The notes below the pieces were generated by a model. The model worked only from the letters and a program-made list of their open reading frames with translations, had not been told where the DNA came from and did not search any database. Below, one piece after another: positions 59,752 through 64,000 of a stretch of 64,000 bases of DNA. Where the stretch lies: NCBI RefSeq assembly GCF_050586465.1, contig NZ_JBOCEG010000005.1:186001-250000 (forward strand), written 5' to 3'. A program made the position numbers and the translations under genes. The stretch's first letter is position 1; each line of letters starts with the position of its first letter. This DNA comes from CAJXYS01 sp913063035. Its GTDB lineage: Bacteria; Pseudomonadota; Alphaproteobacteria; Rhodobacterales; Rhodobacteraceae.

Positions 59752-62234
59752 GCGACAAGGACAAGAAACCCCTGGGTCTTCGCGGCGGGCCGCGGTCTGG
59801 CCATGTGAAGCAGAGCTTCAGCCACGGCCGCACGAAATCCGTCGTGGTCGAGACCAAGCGCAAGCGCGTGGTGACGCCGAAGCCCGGCGCCGCGGCCAAG
59901 TCCGGCGGCGGCCAGCAGACGAAAGGCCCCTCGCCCTCTGCGCCGCGCCCGGACGGGATTTCCGACGCCGAGATGGAGCGCCGGATGAAGGCGCTCGCCG
60001 CGGCGAAGGCGCGCGAGGCCGAAGATGCCGAGCGCCGCGCCGAGGACGAGCGCAAGCGCGAGGAAGAACGCGCGCGCAAGAAGGCGGAAATCGAGGCCAA
60101 GGAGCGCGAGGAGCGTGAACGCGAAGAGCGCGCCCGCCAGAAGGCCGAGGAAGAGGAACGCGCCCGCGCGGACGCAGAGCGCAAGGAAGCGGAGCCCGCG
60201 CCGGCCGCCGCCCAGCCCGCGGCACCCGCCCCGGACGCCGAACCCGGCCGCGCCCCCGATCGCAAGGCCCCCAAGAAGGCCGAGCGCAAGCCCGAGGAGC
60301 CGCGCCGCGAGAAGGCCGGCAAGGGCGGCGATCGCCGCCGGTCGGGCAAGCTGACGCTGAACCAGGCGCTGTCGGACGAAGGCGGCCGCCAGAGATCGGT
60401 CGCCGCGATGCGCCGCAAGCAGGAGCGCGCCCGCCAGAAGGCGATGGGCGGCACCCAGCAGCGTGAAAAGGTCACCCGCGACGTGCAGCTTCCCGAGACC
60501 ATCGTGGTCTCGGAACTGGCCAACCGGATGGCCGAACGCGTCGCCGACGTGGTGAAGGCGCTGATGCAGAACGGCATCATGGCGACCCAGAACCAGTCGA
60601 TCGACGCCGATACCGCGGAGCTGATCATCGAGGAATTCGGGCACCGCGTCGTGCGCGTCTCGGACTCGGACGTCGAGGACGTGATCGACCAGGTCGAGGA
60701 CGATCCGAAAGAGCTGAAACCGCGCCCGCCGGTCATCACGATCATGGGCCATGTCGACCACGGCAAGACCTCGCTGCTCGACGCGATCCGGAAGGCCAAC
60801 GTGGTCTCGGGCGAGGCCGGTGGCATCACCCAGCATATCGGCGCCTACCAGGTGACGACCGATGGCGGGACCGTGCTGACCTTCCTCGACACGCCGGGCC
60901 ACGCGGCCTTCACCTCCATGCGCTCGCGCGGCGCGCAGGTGACGGACATCGTTGTGCTGGTGGTGGCGGCGGACGACTCGGTCATGCCGCAGACCATCGA
61001 GGCGATCAACCACGCCCGCGCGGCCGGCGTGCCGATGATCGTCGCGATCAACAAGTGCGACAGGCCGGGCGCGGACCCGGACAAGGTGCGCACCGAACTG
61101 CTGCAGCACGAGGTCATCGTCGAGAAGATGTCCGGCGACGTGCTCGACGTGGAAGTGTCCGCGATCAACGGCACCGGGCTTGACGAACTGCTCGACAATA
61201 TCGCGCTGCAGGCCGAGCTGCTGGAACTGAAAGCCAACCCCGACCGCGCCGCCGAAGGCGCCGTGATCGAGGCCCAGCTCGACGTCGGGCGTGGCCCGGT
61301 GGCCACGGTGCTGGTCCAGAAGGGGACGCTGCGCCAGGGCGACATCTTCGTCGTGGGCGAACAGTGGGGCAAGGTCCGTGCGCTGGTCAACGACCACGGC
61401 GAGCGCGTCAAGGAGGCCGGCCCGTCCGTGCCGGTGGAGGTTCTCGGCCTCAACGGCACGCCCGAGGCGGGCGACGTCCTGAACGTCGTCGAGACCGAGG
61501 GACAGGCCCGCGAGATCTCTGAATACCGGACCGAGCAGTCCAAGGAGAAGCGCGCGACCGCGGGGGCCGCGACCTCGCTCGAGCAGCTCATGGCCAAGGC
61601 CAAGGAAGACGAGAACGTCGCCGAGCTGCCGATCCTGGTGAAGGCCGACGTGCAGGGTTCCGCCGAGGCGATCGTCCAGGCGATGGAGAAGATCGGCAAC
61701 GAGGAGGTGCGCGTCCGCGTCCTGCACTCCGGCGTCGGCGCCATCACCGAGACCGATATCGGCCTCGCGGAAGCTTCGGGCGCACCGGTGATGGGCTTCA
61801 ACGTCCGGGCCAACGCGCCGGCACGCCAGGCGGCGAACCAGAAGGGCGTCGAGATCCGCTATTACAGCGTCATCTACGACCTGGTGGACGACGTGAAGGC
61901 GGCGGCCTCTGGCCTGCTCTCGGCCGAGGTGCGCGAGAACTTCATCGGCTATGCCGAGATCAAGCAGGTCTTCAAGGTGACCGGCATCGGCAAGGTGGCC
62001 GGCTGTATCGTCACCGAGGGCCTCGCCCGCCGCTCGGCCGGCGTGCGCCTGCTGCGCGACAACGTCGTGATCCACGAGGGCACGCTGAAGACGCTCAAGC
62101 GCTTCAAGGACGAGGTCAAGGAAGTCAACATGGGCCAGGAATGCGGCATGGCCTTCGAGAACTACGAGGACATCCGCGAGGGCGACGTGATCGAGATTTT
62201 CGAGCGCGAGGAAATCGAACGCTCGCTCGACTGA
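59748..62234 (+). CDS. infB: Translation initiation factor IF-2
   Basis: IF-2 is the GTPase that positions initiator tRNA on the 30S subunit. The 828-residue protein has a long charged coiled-coil N-terminal region rich in Glu, Lys, Arg and Ala (about residues 60-180), an IF2_N segment, the G domain with GHVDHGKT at 334-341, DTPGHAAF and NKCDRPGA, and the C-terminal beta-barrel and fMet-tRNA domains ending in FEREEIERSLD. It is the last gene of the operon and is followed by a terminator. Confidence 0.97.
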   Translation: MSDKDKKPLGLRGGPRSGHVKQSFSHGRTKSVVVETKRKRVVTPKPGAAAKSGGGQQTKGPSPSAPRPDGISDAEMERRMKALAAAKAREAEDAERRAEDERKREEERARKKAEIEAKEREEREREERARQKAEEEERARADAERKEAEPAPAAAQPAAPAPDAEPGRAPDRKAPKKAERKPEEPRREKAGKGGDRRRSGKLTLNQALSDEGGRQRSVAAMRRKQERARQKAMGGTQQREKVTRDVQLPETIVVSELANRMAERVADVVKALMQNGIMATQNQSIDADTAELIIEEFGHRVVRVSDSDVEDVIDQVEDDPKELKPRPPVITIMGHVDHGKTSLLDAIRKANVVSGEAGGITQHIGAYQVTTDGGTVLTFLDTPGHAAFTSMRSRGAQVTDIVVLVVAADDSVMPQTIEAINHARAAGVPMIVAINKCDRPGADPDKVRTELLQHEVIVEKMSGDVLDVEVSAINGTGLDELLDNIALQAELLELKANPDRAAEGAVIEAQLDVGRGPVATVLVQKGTLRQGDIFVVGEQWGKVRALVNDHGERVKEAGPSVPVEVLGLNGTPEAGDVLNVVETEGQAREISEYRTEQSKEKRATAGAATSLEQLMAKAKEDENVAELPILVKADVQGSAEAIVQAMEKIGNEEVRVRVLHSGVGAITETDIGLAEASGAPVMGFNVRANAPARQAANQKGVEIRYYSVIYDLVDDVKAAASGLLSAEVRENFIGYAEIKQVFKVTGIGKVAGCIVTEGLARRSAGVRLLRDNVVIHEGTLKTLKRFKDEVKEVNMGQECGMAFENYEDIREGDVIEIFEREEIERSLD

Positions 62235-62257
62235 TCCGGCCCCGTCCGACAGAGAAC

Positions 62258-62284
62258 AGCCCCGGCCCCCGTGCCGGGGCTTTT
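62258..62284 (+). terminator. Intrinsic terminator after infB
   Basis: AGCCCCGGC (62258-62266) and GCCGGGGCT (62273-62281) form a 9-bp stem with a 6-nt loop followed by TTTTCATTTT. It separates the infB operon from hslVU. Confidence 0.9.
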
Positions 62285-62300
62285 CATTTTCCGGCCCCGG

Positions 62301-62332
62301 CTTGTGCCCCGCGGCAGCGAAGGCCATATAGG
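62301..62332 (+). promoter_or_regulatory. Candidate heat-shock-type promoter for hslVU
   Basis: CTTGTG (62301-62306) and CCATATAGG (62324-62332) are 17 bases apart. This resembles the alphaproteobacterial RpoH pattern (CTTG, about 17-18 bases, then C-Y-TAT-like box) and lies 20 bases before hslV, a classical heat-shock gene. It is a motif-level suggestion only. Confidence 0.4.
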
Positions 62333-62351
62333 GCCGAGCGACGGAGGATGC

Positions 62352-62912
62352 ATGACCGAGACGAGCGATTTTCCCGGCTGGCACGGGACCACCATCATCG
62401 GCGTGAAGAAAGGCGGCGCGGTCGTGATCGCCGGGGACGGGCAGGTGAGCCTGGGCCAGACGGTGATCAAGGGCACCGCCCGCAAGGTGCGCCGGATCGC
62501 GCCCGGCGGCTACGAGGTCGTGGCGGGGTTTGCCGGATCAACCGCCGACGCCTTCACGCTGCTCGAGCGGCTGGAAACCAAGCTCGAGGCGACGCCGGGC
62601 CAGTTGCAGCGCGCGGCGGTGGAACTGGCGAAGGACTGGCGCACGGACAAGTATCTCCAGAAACTCGAGGCGATGCTCATCGTCTCGGACGGAGCGCAGA
62701 TGTACGTCATCACCGGCGCGGGCGACGTGCTCGAGCCCGAGCATGACGTGGCCGCCATCGGGTCGGGAGGCAATTACGCGCTGGCCGCGGCGCGCGCGCT
62801 GATCGACAGCGACAAGGATGCCGACGAGATCGCCCGCACCGCCATGGCGATCGCGGCCGATATCTGCGTCTACACCAACGGCAACCTGACCGTGGAGAAG
62901 ATTTCTCAATGA
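62352..62912 (+). CDS. hslV: ATP-dependent protease peptidase subunit HslV
   Basis: HslV is the proteolytic dodecamer of the HslUV (ClpQY) protease. The 186-residue protein has a short propeptide (MTETSDFPGWHG) followed by the mature N-terminus TTIIGVKKGG with the nucleophilic Thr13, the conserved AGDGQVSLGQTVIKG and the GSGGNYALAAARAL segment. The ATG at 62352 is preceded closely by GGAGG. It overlaps hslU in an ATGA arrangement. Confidence 0.96.
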   Translation: MTETSDFPGWHGTTIIGVKKGGAVVIAGDGQVSLGQTVIKGTARKVRRIAPGGYEVVAGFAGSTADAFTLLERLETKLEATPGQLQRAAVELAKDWRTDKYLQKLEAMLIVSDGAQMYVITGAGDVLEPEHDVAAIGSGGNYALAAARALIDSDKDADEIARTAMAIAADICVYTNGNLTVEKISQ

Positions 62913-64000
62913 CCGACCTGACCCCGCGCGAGATCGTCTCGGAACTCGACCGTTTCATCATCGGGCAAAAGGACGCCAAGCGCGCCGTCGCGGTGGCGCT
63001 GCGCAACCGGTGGCGGCGCAAGCAGCTCGATGCCGAGATGCAGGAAGAAGTCTATCCGAAGAATATCCTGATGATCGGCCCCACCGGCGTCGGCAAGACC
63101 GAGATCAGCCGCCGGCTGGCCAAGCTGGCCCGCGCGCCCTTCATCAAGGTCGAGGCGACGAAATTCACCGAGGTGGGCTATGTCGGCCGGGACGTGGAAC
63201 AGATCGTGCGCGACCTGGTCGAGAACGCCATCGCCATGACCCGCGCGCAGATGCGCGAGGACGTCAAGGCCAAGGCCCACGCCAACGCCGAGGACCGGGT
63301 CATCGACGCGGTGGCCGGGCCCGATGCGCGCGGGCAGACCCGCGAGATGTTCCGCCGCAAGCTGCGCGACGGCGACCTCGACGACAAGGAAATAGAGCTC
63401 GACGTCGCCGACAGCTCCAACCCCATGCAAATGCTCGACATTCCGGGCCAGCCCGGCGGGGGCAACATGGGGATGATGAACCTGGGCGATATCTTCGGCA
63501 AGGCCTTCGGCGGGCGCACCGTGCGGCGGAAAATGACCGTAAAGGACAGCTACGGCGTCCTGATCGCCGAAGAGGCCGACAAGCTGCTGGACGAGGAGAC
63601 CGTCAACCGCAGCGCGCTGAAATCCGTGGAAGAGAACGGCATCGTCTTTCTCGACGAGATCGACAAGGTCTGCGCCCGGGCCGAGGCCAAGGGCGGCGAT
63701 GTCAGCCGCGAGGGCGTCCAGCGCGACCTGCTGCCGCTGGTCGAGGGCACGACGGTGTCCACCAAGTACGGCGCCGTGAAGACCGATCATGTCCTCTTCA
63801 TCGCCTCGGGCGCCTTCCATATCGCCAAGCCGTCGGACCTGCTGCCCGAGCTGCAGGGCCGCCTGCCCATCCGCGTCGAGCTGCGCGCGCTGACCGAGGC
63901 CGACTTCGTCCGCATCCTGACCGAGACCGACAATGCGCTTACCCGGCAGTACACGGCGCTGATGGGCACCGAAGAGGTCACGGTCGACTTCACGGAGGAC
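62909..64000 (+). CDS. hslU: ATP-dependent protease ATPase subunit HslU (3' end beyond window)
   Basis: HslU is the AAA+ unfoldase that feeds HslV. The visible 364 residues begin MTDLTPREIVSELDRFIIGQ and include Walker A GPTGVGKT at 57-64, the family-specific insertion (I domain, residues about 110-230) and Walker B IVFLDEID near residue 248, followed by VQRDLLPLVEGT and the sensor-1 region LFIASGAF. The C-terminal sensor-2 part runs off the window end. Translation is coupled to hslV by a four-base overlap. Confidence 0.97.
   Translation, partial: MTDLTPREIVSELDRFIIGQKDAKRAVAVALRNRWRRKQLDAEMQEEVYPKNILMIGPTGVGKTEISRRLAKLARAPFIKVEATKFTEVGYVGRDVEQIVRDLVENAIAMTRAQMREDVKAKAHANAEDRVIDAVAGPDARGQTREMFRRKLRDGDLDDKEIELDVADSSNPMQMLDIPGQPGGGNMGMMNLGDIFGKAFGGRTVRRKMTVKDSYGVLIAEEADKLLDEETVNRSALKSVEENGIVFLDEIDKVCARAEAKGGDVSREGVQRDLLPLVEGTTVSTKYGAVKTDHVLFIASGAFHIAKPSDLLPELQGRLPIRVELRALTEADFVRILTETDNALTRQYTALMGTEEVTVDFTED

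Noticed and set aside
59920..60290. Repetitive Glu/Lys/Arg/Ala-rich coding segment in infB
   Set aside because: A charged, variable N-terminal region is normal for IF-2; not a separate gene or unusual repeat element.
58650..62384. Minus-strand open frame of more than 1200 codons
   Set aside because: Antisense to infB, ylxR and nusA, with low-complexity translation; a composition artefact.

Overview
This 64-kb window looks like chromosomal core DNA from a high-GC alphaproteobacterium of the Rhodobacterales (Rhodobacter/Roseobacter group). The evidence is the RegB / SenC-RegA redox locus, a DivL-like PAS protein at the head of a tsaE-amgK-murU-addB-addA-trxA block, the rimP-nusA-ylxR-infB operon, secA divergent from ppi-argJ-mutT, and TTAA-N7-TTAAC boxes of the CtrA type. 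I see no rRNA, tRNA, CRISPR array, insertion sequence, prophage or recognisable defence island. All assignments come from reading the sequence, without database searches.

Layout. 1-4.6 kb: a mitofilin-like membrane protein and hemD on the minus strand, divergent from a tightly overlapped tsaD-gpsA-YciI-EVE operon and a DUF1761-type membrane protein. 4.6-10.2 kb: ahcY, an HD hydrolase with a GNAT protein, then regA and senC facing away from regB. 10.3-20.9 kb: a long plus-strand run of a small membrane protein, the DivL-like PAS protein, tsaE, amgK, murU, addB, addA and trxA, closed by a strong terminator. 21-24.2 kb: folC, accD and a CPBP protease on the minus strand. 24.3-29.6 kb: ilvD, a lipoprotein, a DUF6478-type protein and a FadH-like flavoenzyme.

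29.6-36.2 kb: a four-gene peptide-type ABC importer (permease, permease, fused double ATPase, Tat-exported binding protein) behind a large inverted repeat, with a proline iminopeptidase upstream. 36.2-47.1 kb: ubiG, a marR-nitrilase-grxC-comF run, a methyltransferase, hemH, mutT-argJ-ppi and secA. 47.3-50.1 kb: two exported proteins of unclear function, one fusing a PstS-like domain to an OmpA domain. 50.1-56.4 kb: radC, map, sfsA, a CinA/MoaB-type protein, a GNAT protein, an AhpD-like protein, an OmpA-family protein and a LysR regulator. 56.7-64 kb: a leader with an intrinsic terminator followed by rimP-nusA-ylxR-infB, then hslV and the start of hslU.

How it fits together. Most genes are housekeeping: t6A synthesis (tsaD, tsaE), heme (hemD, hemH), cell-wall sugar recycling (amgK, murU), recombination (addAB, radC, comF), the SAM cycle (ahcY), translation and transcription (infB, rimP, nusA, map) and proteostasis (hslVU, ppi, secA). 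The less ordinary material is regulatory and peripheral: CtrA-type boxes at radC and at the divL-like gene, several perfect inverted repeats in promoter regions, a likely attenuator before rimP, a compositionally odd binding-protein gene, and the unexplained exported pair after secA. I did not find a clearly new multi-gene system.
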